From a bacterium BMS3Bbin13 (GTDB lineage Bacteria; Pseudomonadota; Gammaproteobacteria; 21-64-14), in assembly GCA_002897735.1 (NCBI GenBank), contig BDTW01000045.1, positions 1-33,851 on the forward strand: a DNA stretch of 33,851 bases. Direction: 5' to 3'. The position numbers and the translations under genes are program-made. The notes under the pieces were generated by a model. It did no database searches. It saw only the letters and a program-made list of their open reading frames with translations, and was not told the DNA's origin. Shown here piece after piece: positions 7,997 to 14,351 of this stretch; position 1 is the first letter of the stretch, and every line of letters starts with the position of its first letter.

Positions 7997-8671
7997 ATGA
8001 GATCGTATCCGGAAACGATTCCGCACGCCGCAGCAGCCAGCGGCGTCGCCGTCAACAAGGTGATTCGCAACACTTATATGCTGCTGTCGATGACACTGTT
8101 GTTCAGCGCCGCGATGGCGGGCTGGGCGGTGGTCGGCCATGTCCGGCCGATGAGTTGGATCGTCGTGATGGTGGGGTATTTCGGTCTGCTGTTCCTCACG
8201 AGCGCGCTACGCAACAGCGCCTGGGGGCTGGTGTCGGTATTCGCCCTGACCGGCTTCATGGGCTACACGCTGGGCCCGGTGATCAGCATGTATCTGGCAC
8301 TGCCGAACGGCAGCCAGATCGTGATGAACGCCCTTGGCGGCACCGGAGTGATCTTCCTCGGGCTCTCGGCCTACGCCCTGATCAGCCGCAAGGACTTCAG
8401 CTTCATCGCCGGCTTCGTGATGATGGGGATCCTGGTGGCGTTCCTGGCCGGCATCGGGGCGATGGTGTTCAATATGCCGGGCCTGTCGCTGGCGGTCTCG
8501 GCGATGTTCGTGCTGCTGATGAGCGGCTACATCCTCTACCAGACGAGTGAGCTGATCCACGGCGGTGAGACCAACTACATCATGGCGACCGTCTCGCTCT
8601 ATGTCGCCATCTACAATCTCTTCCTGAGTCTGCTGCAGTTGCTGGCGGCATTCAGCGGCAACAACCGCTGA
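7997..8671 (+). CDS. Bax inhibitor-1 (YccA/YbhL)-family membrane protein
   Basis: This 224-residue inner-membrane protein has about seven hydrophobic helices, starting at about residue 25 ([20 protein letters not shown]). It also shows the family's conserved LISRKDFSF segment and the C-terminal pattern [37 protein letters not shown]. Bacterial members are linked to the protease FtsH (YccA) or to proton/calcium leak, but no specific role follows from this sequence. The ATG at 7997 is preferred, with GGAGG 11 nt upstream; a GTG at 7979 would overlap that site. The gene is monocistronic and faces grxC. Confidence 0.9.
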   Translation: [224 protein letters not shown]

Positions 8672-8719
8672 AGCGGCGGCGCGCCGGTCGTTTGATACCG
8701 CGCGGGCTTCGACGTCGCC

Positions 8720-8737
8720 GGCCGGGCAAGCCCGGCC
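8720..8737. repeat. Palindromic repeat GGCCGGGCAAGCCCGGCC, copy 1
   Basis: A perfect hairpin with 8-bp arms and an AA loop sits about 50 nt after the Bax-inhibitor-like gene. The same 18 bases recur at 10306-10323, again in a convergent intergenic gap, which suggests a dispersed REP-like or terminator element. Confidence 0.6.
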
Positions 8738-8767
8738 CTGCCGGAGGCGGCGTCCTGCGATTCCAAG

Positions 8768-8787
8768 GGCGGGGGCTCGCCCCCGCC
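8768..8787. terminator. GC-rich hairpin between convergent genes
   Basis: GGCGGGGGC (8768-8776) and GCCCCCGCC (8779-8787) form a perfect 9-bp stem. It lies between the Bax-inhibitor-like gene and grxC and could terminate both directions, but no T-tract follows on either strand. The same core recurs inside a coding linker at 26857-26880. Confidence 0.45.
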
Positions 8788-8806
8788 GGCGGGGTGGGCC
8801 ACAGGG

Positions 8807-9085
8807 TCAGCGGGCGGCGTCGCGATCTTCGAGCAACGGCATGAGCAGCGGGTCCAGCCCCCCATCCATGTCGAGTTCGACCAGGTCGTCGAAGCCGCCG
8901 ACGTGGCGTTCGCCGATGAAGATCTGCGGCACGGTGTGGCGCCGCGTGAGGCGGGTCATCTCCTCGTAGCGCTCCGGGGCGAGGTCGACGCGAATCTTGT
9001 CGATGGCCACGCCCTTGCCGCGCAGCAGGCGCTCGGCCCGTGCGCAGTACGGGCAGGTATCGGTGCAGTACATTCGAACGGTCAT
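8807..9085 (-). CDS. grxC: Glutaredoxin 3
   Basis: This 92-residue cytoplasmic dithiol glutaredoxin reduces disulfides and mixed glutathione disulfides with electrons from glutathione. The active site is C11-P-Y-C14 after the first strand (VRMYCTDT). The cis-proline glutathione-binding motif TVPQIFIG and the GGFDDLVEL segment are present. Size matches GrxC (83-90 residues) with a short extra tail. It is separate from the following Sel1 gene by more than 100 bp. Assignment to the GrxC class rather than another CPYC glutaredoxin rests on length and motifs. Confidence 0.92.
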   Translation of the reverse strand: MTVRMYCTDTCPYCARAERLLRGKGVAIDKIRVDLAPERYEEMTRLTRRHTVPQIFIGERHVGGFDDLVELDMDGGLDPLLMPLLEDRDAAR

Positions 9086-9208
9086 GGCGGATTCTTTCGC
9101 GGTACGATCCGGCCGGGCATTGTATCCGGATTTTTCCGGCCGTGCGAACCGCCCCCGGCCGGGCCGCTGCAGCGCCGGGCACTCGGACGAGTCGCGCGCC
9201 GCCGCGGA

Positions 9209-9655
9209 CTATCTCTCAAATCCGGCCATCCGGTACCACTTGCCGGCTTCTTCGGGGTCCTTCTCCACGCCGTTGCCCTCGGCGTACATCATCCCAAGCG
9301 TGGTCTGGGAACCGGCCAGGCCCTGCTCCGCCGCGCGCCGAAACCACTTGACGGCCTCCTGCCCGTTGCGTTCCACGCACTCGCCTTGCAGATACATGAA
9401 GCCCATCCCGTGGCAGGCCAGGGCGTGCCCCTGGTCGGCGGCCGCACGCATCCACTGTAATGCCTTGGCTTCGTTGCGCACTCCGCCGAGTCCGTTTTGA
9501 CACATGATCGCCACCCGGTGCTGGGCCTCGGCGTTGCCGCACTCGGCCAGCGGCGAGAGCAACTGGATGGCGCGGGAGAACTGCTTGGTCTCGAACGCGG
9601 CGATGCCACTGGCCAGTTCGATCTCTTCCCGCTCTTTCTGTTCGTCGTCGGACAT
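9209..9655 (-). CDS. Sel1-repeat protein
   Basis: This 148-residue protein consists of a charged N-terminus (MSDDEQKEREE) followed by one TPR-like unit (GIAAFETKQFSRAIQLLSPL) and three Sel1-like repeats. The repeats show the consensus A-x2-G-x2-Y/M-x2-G-x-G-V-x-D-x2-E-A-x2-W, for example LGMMYAEGNGVEKDPEEAGKWY. Such solenoids mediate protein-protein contacts. No signal peptide is seen, so it is presumably cytoplasmic. The ATG at 9655 is preferred to the TTG at 9676, although the Shine-Dalgarno is weak in both cases. The partner is unknown. Confidence 0.82.
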   Translation of the reverse strand: MSDDEQKEREEIELASGIAAFETKQFSRAIQLLSPLAECGNAEAQHRVAIMCQNGLGGVRNEAKALQWMRAAADQGHALACHGMGFMYLQGECVERNGQEAVKWFRRAAEQGLAGSQTTLGMMYAEGNGVEKDPEEAGKWYRMAGFER

Positions 9656-10088
9656 ATCTCGATCTTCCCTTCCCAATCCTGTGGCCGGGGTGTCCCGACG
9701 CGCCGTATCCGATTTAGGGTATCATACTCCGTCCCCGGCGCCGGCAGGCCGCGCCGGTGGGCGTAGCACAAACGGAGCGCCCCGTATCCGCACCACGCAG
9801 GGAGATGGGCGCGCCCCCCCTATCGGGATATATAGGGTAGGGGGTTGCATTGCCTATACTGAGGCCGGCCGCGGCGTGGCGTCCGATGGGCGACACGTTG
9901 CGAATTCCGACAGCCCCTCTGAACATGGCGCCGAACATGCCCGCCTCGACCGCGCTGGGCGCGATGCGCGCCTGCATCCGGAAGGTCTCGACCGGCCCTG
10001 GACGATTCGGGAACGGCGCGCGCGATTCATGGAATGAGTGCGCGCCGGATTGGTTGTGCAACGTGACATACGAAGCGAGGTGCAAGCG
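9656..10088. promoter_or_regulatory. 433-bp divergent intergenic region
   Basis: No convincing gene is present. An inverted repeat CCCCCTA (9816-9822) / TAGGGGG (9838-9844) encloses a second TAGGG, and a good -10 hexamer TATACT follows at 9855-9860. There is no matching -35, an arrangement seen at activator-dependent promoters. If used, it would give the 65-residue gene a leader of over 200 nt, enough to hold a small RNA or a regulatory structure. Confidence 0.35.
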
Positions 10089-10286
10089 ATGAGCAATGCG
10101 TACTATGAAACGGTGACCAAGATGGAGAAGGCGGGGGTCGACCCCGAGTACGTCCGGGGTTGGGAAGGCGGATACCTGCACAGCCCCAAGCGCGAAGAGC
10201 AACGGATCACCGACACCTACACTGCCGGTTACGAGGACGGCCTGGCGCAGAAGACCGACGGTTATTCCGCCTGGGTCAAGAAATAA
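10089..10286 (+). CDS. Small protein of unknown function, 65 residues
   Basis: I do not recognise this gene. The 65-residue product is soluble, charged and rich in Tyr and Gly. Two short related blocks, YVRGWEGGYL and YTAGYEDGLA, suggest an internal duplication of a Y-x2-G-(W/Y)-E-x-G unit. There is no Cys and no signal peptide. The ATG at 10089 has GAGG 8 nt upstream, which supports real translation; an earlier GTG-type frame at 10038 lacks this. A perfect 13-bp-arm hairpin follows 14 nt after the stop. It stands alone, divergent from the Sel1 gene, about 4 kb from the dsr operon. Confidence 0.7.
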   Translation: MSNAYYETVTKMEKAGVDPEYVRGWEGGYLHSPKREEQRITDTYTAGYEDGLAQKTDGYSAWVKK

Positions 10287-10300
10287 GTCCCGACTGCACC

Positions 10301-10328
10301 CGTTGGGCCGGGCAAGCCCGGCCCAACG
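10301..10328. terminator. Bidirectional hairpin with the repeated core, copy 2
   Basis: A perfect inverted repeat has 13-bp arms (CGTTGGGCCGGGC) and an AA loop. It sits between two convergent genes, 14 nt past the 65-residue gene and 9 nt before the stop of the gene on the other strand. The core 10306-10323 is identical to 8720-8737. No T-tract is present. Confidence 0.6.
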
Positions 10329-10337
10329 GGCCGCGGT

Positions 10338-10886
10338 TCATACAAATAGGTTGCGCATCGTCTTGGTGAGGGTCTCGGTCGCCTCCGGCGCCGCAACTTC
10401 CATCACGTGTTCGAGAATCCAGCGCTGATCGCGCGGACCCATCGCCGCGGCTACGTGCCGGCCGAATCCGCGCAGGAAACCGATGTCCGGCCCGGACGCC
10501 TCGCTGAATCCGAACTCCGCGTACTCGGACATCCGCTCGTTCAGGGTATCGATGAACGACGCCCGATAGTCCCCGGGACCTTGCAGATCCGCGAGGTTGC
10601 CCGCCATCAGCTCGGCCGCCCGAACGCCGAAGGCGTTGATGAAACGCCCGCGCTCGTCCACGTCCATGCGAGTCGCCGTGAGGCGGTCGGCGACATGTAC
10701 CAGAAACGCCATGAACTCCTCGATGACCGTCAGACGCTGTAATTGCGTATCGGCCTGAAGTCCCCCGTTTTCCATTTCGAGCACGCTACGAGTGGCGGCG
10801 TTCCAGGCCACGGCGTTGAGCACGCTCGCGATCGCCTCCGGGGTATGGGCTTTACCGGGCTTGCTCCAGCGACTTTTAGCGCGCAC
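10338..10886 (-). CDS. Conserved-looking alpha-helical protein of unknown function
   Basis: I do not recognise this 182-residue protein. It appears wholly helical and soluble, without signal peptide or membrane segment, and has no cysteines. The start is a GTG at 10886 with GGAGG 8 nt upstream, a convincing initiation site. Segments such as FMAFLVHVADRLTATRMD and FINAFGVRAAELMAGNLADL resemble a helical bundle. The gene faces away from the 347-residue gene at 11190 and shares an upstream region of about 300 bp with it, so the two may be coregulated. Function is not inferred. Confidence 0.75.
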   Translation of the reverse strand: MRAKSRWSKPGKAHTPEAIASVLNAVAWNAATRSVLEMENGGLQADTQLQRLTVIEEFMAFLVHVADRLTATRMDVDERGRFINAFGVRAAELMAGNLADLQGPGDYRASFIDTLNERMSEYAEFGFSEASGPDIGFLRGFGRHVAAAMGPRDQRWILEHVMEVAAPEATETLTKTMRNLFV

Positions 10887-11189
10887 CTGCGGTTCCTCCG
10901 GCAGCCTGTCGAATTCAGGGGATTCGCGGCAAAGTGAGTGGGAGATCGAAGACCGTTTTCCGATCGTTTGAGGCGAACACCAGACACTGTCGACGAAAGC
11001 GGCGAGTATACGCCCATCCCCGGTGCAACTGGCAGACGTGCGGATCTCATGCTACGATCAATTCGCAAGTTTGCTTTTGTAAATCATTCCGATAGCTGGT
11101 TGACGGGTGAGTTCCGAGGTGCGGAGCCGGGGCCGTGCGAGGGTCGACCCCACGCCGCGGCGACGGCCCCCAAGCGGGCGGAAGGCGCC
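10887..11189. promoter_or_regulatory. Shared 303-bp upstream region of two divergent unknown genes
   Basis: No gene is supported here, although the plus-strand frame stays open from 10938. The stretch at about 11050-11100 is AT-richer than its surroundings and includes TACGAT and the small palindrome GCAAGTTTGC. I could not assign a confident promoter. Confidence 0.3.
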
Positions 11190-12233
11190 ATGTCCCTGAA
11201 ACTCGAGGCGCTACGCGCCACAGTACAGCACAATTGCCATGTTGCCGACGCGCGCCACGCCGGCGAGAATGGTCTGTGCGTCTACCTGCTCAAGATGCGC
11301 GAGTACTACCGCTGGGAGCAGGGTCATTCCTTTCGCGCCGTACTGTCAAAGAACGCCGTGGCCGATTGGATCACCGAGCGCGAACAGCTCTGGGATCGAC
11401 TGGAGGGCGCCTCCTTCGAGCCCGTCCGCTTCGACGGACAGGACTTCGAGCCCTTCGACACCGCGCGGATCAACGAAGCGGTCGGCGCGGACGGGCTGGT
11501 CTACAGCGGCGGCATCGGCCGGCAGGCGAAACCGCATTTCTTCCTGGGATGTCTCGAACGCCGCGAGGAGCACGACGGCTTCACCGTGCTCGTGTCCGCA
11601 CGCGAGTACGCCCGCGACCTGACGGCCCCGCCGGCCATGAGCCTGGACGGCATGATCTTCGTACGCCGTGAGTCACTGCGCCGGATGATTTGGGAGAAGG
11701 TCGAGGAGTGGCGCTGGAACCGGCGCGAGACCCCCATGAGACGTGCGATCGCCTACTACGACTTCGATCGCGACCCCGATCGTGCGCTCGACGAGATGAC
11801 GGAGAACGAACTCGAGACGCTGATCCTGCACGAAGTCGGCGAAGTGCGCGTCGGGCGGGAACTCGGCGGTGACTGGGAATCGCTGCTTGCGACCCTGCCC
11901 CGCTCCCGGGCGGAATTGATGGTGCGGGCCGTGCGCGACCACCTGGTCGACTGCGCCTCGGCCCTACCGGCGCTGTTCAAGGCGCTGGACCCCTCCTCCC
12001 TGCATTTCTATTTCGCGAACCTCGGCGGGATGCGCAAGGAGCTGTTTCCGACGTTGCGCGACGCCTACGACCGCTGGCTGGCGGAAGACGATCTCTCCGC
12101 CCTGGACGAAACCACCCGACGCGGAGCCGAGCACTGGCACTCGCTCGCCGAGCGGATACTCGATCTCCACCGGCGGGAGGGACCCGGGTGTATGCAGGCG
12201 ATCGAGGAGTTGATCGGTGCCAACCGCCTGTAA
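11190..12233 (+). CDS. Unknown conserved protein, 347 residues
   Basis: The ATG at 11190 follows GGAAGG at good distance and gives 347 residues; the frame is open further upstream, but that part reads as low-complexity and is unlikely to be coding. The product is soluble, rich in Arg, Glu and Trp. It shows the blocks DARHAGENGLCVYLLKMREYYRWEQG, in part, then LVYSGGIGRQAKPHFFLG, FVRRESLRRMIWEKVEEW, and SLHFYFANLGGMRKELFPTL. The pattern reminds me of a family that NCBI labels Sfum_1244, which I associate with sulfur-metabolising bacteria, but I cannot verify this. No catalytic motif is recognisable. It lies convergent to the cysteine-free DsrC gene. Confidence 0.75.
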   Translation: MSLKLEALRATVQHNCHVADARHAGENGLCVYLLKMREYYRWEQGHSFRAVLSKNAVADWITEREQLWDRLEGASFEPVRFDGQDFEPFDTARINEAVGADGLVYSGGIGRQAKPHFFLGCLERREEHDGFTVLVSAREYARDLTAPPAMSLDGMIFVRRESLRRMIWEKVEEWRWNRRETPMRRAIAYYDFDRDPDRALDEMTENELETLILHEVGEVRVGRELGGDWESLLATLPRSRAELMVRAVRDHLVDCASALPALFKALDPSSLHFYFANLGGMRKELFPTLRDAYDRWLAEDDLSALDETTRRGAEHWHSLAERILDLHRREGPGCMQAIEELIGANRL

Positions 12234-12259
12234 CGCCGTGGACACCGATAAAATCCCGG

Positions 12260-12277
12260 CGGGCGCCGCGGCGCCCG
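12260..12277. terminator. Hairpin after the 347-residue gene
   Basis: CGGGCGCCG/CGGCGCCCG is an 18-bp perfect palindrome beginning 27 nt after the stop at 12233. It could terminate that gene, but lacks a T-run. Confidence 0.45.
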
Positions 12278-12310
12278 TGTCGGGCATGTCCTCTGCATGT
12301 GGGCCGAGAC

Positions 12311-12334
12311 CCGGGCCGCCGCACGGCGGCCCGG
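12311..12334. terminator. Hairpin after the cysteine-free DsrC gene
   Basis: CCGGGCCGCC and GGCGGCCCGG form a perfect 10-bp stem with loop GCAC, ending 7 nt from the stop of the minus-strand gene at 12342. It is a likely terminator or mRNA-stabilising structure for the cas6-like/dsrC-like cluster. Confidence 0.5.
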
Positions 12335-12341
12335 ATGGGGG

Positions 12342-12683
12342 TCAGTAGCCGCCCTTGCGCCGGCTCTCCGGTAATCCCGCGATCCGCCCGCCCTGCTTGC
12401 TCGGATCGTGCGGAAACAGGGCGTAGAGGGTCTTGGCGTCCACTTTCTCCCCTTCCCACACCGACTGCATCCCCTTGACGAGGGTCCGCGTGTTGGGCTG
12501 CGCGCCGCCGTTGTTGAAGTATTGGTCCCGGAGGTGATCGATCACCTCCCAGTGCCGGTCGGTCAGCTCAATACCTTCCTCCGCGGCAATGGCGTGCGCG
12601 ATCTCTTTGTTCCAATCGTCCTGGTTCTCCAGAAATCCCATGGACGTCGTTTCGATTACCTTCCCGCCGATCTCCAGTGTCAT
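12342..12683 (-). CDS. DsrC/TusE-family paralogue without cysteines (RspA-like)
   Basis: This 113-residue protein has the whole DsrC fold: IGGKVIETTSMGFL, DWNKEIAHAIAAEEGIELTDRHWEVI, and the arm motif KQGGRIAGLPESRRKGGY. DsrC carries sulfur on a penultimate Cys (CysA) and forms a disulfide or trisulfide with CysB ten residues earlier. Here the CysB position is Gly99, CysA is missing, and no Cys exists anywhere in the chain, so sulfur transfer is impossible. Family members without both Cys have been termed RspA and proposed to be regulatory. A good GGGGAG lies 5 nt before the ATG. It is the last gene of the cluster behind the Cas6-like gene and lies across the divergent region from dsrE. Confidence 0.92.
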   Translation of the reverse strand: MTLEIGGKVIETTSMGFLENQDDWNKEIAHAIAAEEGIELTDRHWEVIDHLRDQYFNNGGAQPNTRTLVKGMQSVWEGEKVDAKTLYALFPHDPSKQGGRIAGLPESRRKGGY

Positions 12684-12783
12684 CTGCTCTCCCCTTTCAG
12701 TTCACTATCGGACCGCTCGTGTCCTTCGCCCCGTCCGGAGCGCCGGCACGCCGGTCCACGGTGGATGAAATCGTGTTTCGGCC

Positions 12784-13476
12784 TCAGCCGTCCTCGCCGC
12801 GCCGCACCGGCGCGATGCCCTTGTGCGGGATGAATAATCCACAGCCCATCATACGTCGGCGGCCGAGACCGCACTGTTGCAGGCGTACCGATTGCTCCGC
12901 GTCCAGGTCCGCCACCATCAGGCTGCGGGTGAAGATCGCGCCTTCCGGTGTACGCAGCGAGTGGGATCTTCCACACAGCAGCTTGCGTACGGGGATCCCG
13001 GTCTCGCGCAGCCGCGCGGCGGAGTCTTCCAGAAAATCCTCCTCACCCTGCGCCGTATCCGCGACCACATACCGGGCGAACAGGGTCGGCAGGGTGCTGA
13101 GCGGGCGTACCGTGGCCTCCCCGATACGCAACGCATACCCGGCGACATCCAGTTCACTCCCGCCAAGGGCGCGCGCATCGGCGACGCGTACCTTGGGCAG
13201 ACGCAACGTCATACGCGTGCGGCGCGAGAGGTAGAGTACGTCGCGCTCCGGGTCCTCGGGCCGATACCAGCCGTTGCCCGATTCCGCCCCGTGGATGAGA
13301 TGCACCCCGGCGCCGGGCTCGTGTGTCAGCCACGGCAGCGCCTCGCACAGCGCGCTCGAGAGCGCGTGGGCGTGATCCGGCGGCAGGCAGCGACAGGAGA
13401 CGGCGAATGCCAGGTCCACGATATCGTCGGGAACCACATAGTCCTGCGCCTGCTTGTCGTCTTCGTCCCAGTACAT
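12784..13476 (-). CDS. Cas6/Cmx6-like (subtype MYXAN) RAMP protein, orphan
   Basis: This 230-residue protein matches the pattern of the type I MYXAN Cas6 family (Cmx6), the RNA endonuclease that cuts CRISPR precursor RNA. The N-terminal VDLAFAVSCRCLPPDHAHALSSAL, in parts, holds candidate catalytic His35/His37 (CLPPDHAHAL). The middle has GVHLIHGA, RTRMTLRLPK and the paired LDVAGYALRIG-x4-RPL motif. The end has the glycine-rich RNA-binding loop GLGRRRMMGCGLFIP. About 15 extra residues precede the usual start. No CRISPR array or other cas gene exists in the window. GGAGG is 8 nt before the ATG, and the 64-residue gene ends 15 nt upstream. Substrate RNA unknown; the context points to sulfur metabolism rather than immunity. 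Family call is from motif memory. Confidence 0.75.
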   Translation of the reverse strand: MYWDEDDKQAQDYVVPDDIVDLAFAVSCRCLPPDHAHALSSALCEALPWLTHEPGAGVHLIHGAESGNGWYRPEDPERDVLYLSRRTRMTLRLPKVRVADARALGGSELDVAGYALRIGEATVRPLSTLPTLFARYVVADTAQGEEDFLEDSAARLRETGIPVRKLLCGRSHSLRTPEGAIFTRSLMVADLDAEQSVRLQQCGLGRRRMMGCGLFIPHKGIAPVRRGEDG

Positions 13477-13491
13477 CCGTGCAACCTCCGC

Positions 13492-13686
13492 TTACTCCCG
13501 CAGCGCGGCGGAAAACGCCGCCTCGAGCCGGTCTTCCCAATCCTCGGGGGTGTCCTGAAACGGTGGTTTGACGTCCATGCTGAAGAACATCTCCCCTTCC
13601 CGCGCCCGTTCCTGCACCGTGCGGACCAACTCGTCGAAGGAACCGAGATCGTGGCGCCGCAGCAGAATCTCACTCAACCAGAGCAC
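13492..13686 (-). CDS. Small unknown protein, 64 residues, first gene of the cas6-like cluster
   Basis: I do not recognise this family. The product is a charged soluble protein (LSEILLRRHDLGSFDELVRTVQER, in part, then EGEMFFSMDVKPPFQDTPEDWEDRL). The start is a GTG at 13686 preceded at 4 nt by a perfect AGGAGG, so translation is likely strong. It ends 15 nt before the Cas6-like gene, so the two are almost certainly one transcript. With a predicted N-terminal helix and an acidic C-terminal half it could be a small partner of the Cas6-like protein, but this is inference from position only. Confidence 0.75.
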   Translation of the reverse strand: MLWLSEILLRRHDLGSFDELVRTVQERAREGEMFFSMDVKPPFQDTPEDWEDRLEAAFSAALRE

Positions 13687-13835
13687 ATCACCTCCTCTCG
13701 CCGACGGAATGCCGGTCCCGTGCCGGCGATCCGGTCATGATAGCGCGCCCTGTGGAGTGATCGCGGCGAGAATGGCCCACCGTTCACCAATCAACTCTCG
13801 GAATCGATCGCAATTCACTGATTCCACAAAGGTCC

Positions 13836-13847
13836 ATTGTAAACAAT
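13836..13847. promoter_or_regulatory. Palindrome ATTGT-AA-ACAAT
   Basis: A perfect 5-bp-arm inverted repeat with a 2-bp centre lies 150 bp upstream of the minus-strand cluster. The size and AT character fit a dimeric repressor or activator site; no regulator is assigned. Confidence 0.35.
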
Positions 13848-14034
13848 CTATCGGGAAGACACCCGACGGGCTCACGGGGATGTTACCCTGCGATCCGAAG
13901 TTCGGAGACGAAGGGCCGCTCGACGCGGGCGTCAAGCTGCACCGTCATGCCGGGTGCGGATACGGCTCCCGGCAGATCCGGCGGCCATGCTCGCGCCGCC
14001 ATTAAGAAAAAACAACGAATGAATCGGCCGCACC

Positions 14035-14052
14035 ATACCCCATTGGGGGTAT
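14035..14052. promoter_or_regulatory. Palindrome ATACCCC-ATTG-GGGGTAT
   Basis: Perfect 7-bp arms flank a 4-bp centre in the middle of the divergent region, 300 bp before dsrE. The downstream half overlaps TATATT, which could serve as a -10 element. This is the strongest operator candidate for the dsr operon in the window. Confidence 0.45.
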
Positions 14053-14286
14053 ATTCGGTCCGACCGATTCCCCAATTGGTAGGATGTTCGCCTCTATGCC
14101 GCGCACCGTAGACTTGCGGGGTCGGGATGTCCGAGCACGACGGCCCCCACTCCGTCCGGGAGGCCCGCATAGCGGATATCCGTTGCGATGATTGCAGGCA
14201 TGAAGGAGGCCTCCACGAAACTCCGGATTCTGATCCAGATCAAGGACGGCGGGGGCATTCGAGCCAATAATTCATCAGATTAGATC

Positions 14287-14300
14287 GGCGGGTACCCGCC
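14287..14300. promoter_or_regulatory. Palindrome GGCGGGTACCCGCC in the dsrE leader
   Basis: A 14-bp perfect palindrome lies 52 nt before the dsrE start codon. It may be a DNA site or a small hairpin in the leader. The dsrE Shine-Dalgarno AAGGG (14340-14344) follows downstream and is not sequestered by it. Confidence 0.35.
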
Positions 14301-14351
14301 TCCACCCGGTGCAGGGATATCGGGCTCACGGGAATCGACAAGGGCGAACTT

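Larger units (their letters stand above)
13687..14351. promoter_or_regulatory. 665-bp divergent region between the cas6-like cluster and dsrE
   Basis: No gene is supported in this region, where dsrA and dsrB (together over 2 kb) would normally precede dsrE. It is richer in A and T than the genes around it. It holds at least three palindromes (listed separately), plus CCAATTGG at 14072-14079, and a -10-like TATCAT for the minus strand (complement of 13737-13742) 50 nt before the 64-residue gene. A 31-codon frame at 14188-14283 shows no recognisable similarity. The region probably carries the promoters and operators of both transcription units. Confidence 0.5.

Noticed and set aside
10089-10286. 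Ribosome modulation factor (rmf)
   Set aside because: Size and a GY-x2-G motif are vaguely similar, but the basic N-terminus and the Cys-Pro segment of RMF are missing.
13687-14351. Remnant of dsrB or another gene upstream of dsrE
   Set aside because: Reading the frames of this stretch gave no sulfite-reductase motif; the open frames are short or of unlikely composition, including the 31-codon frame at 14188-14283.
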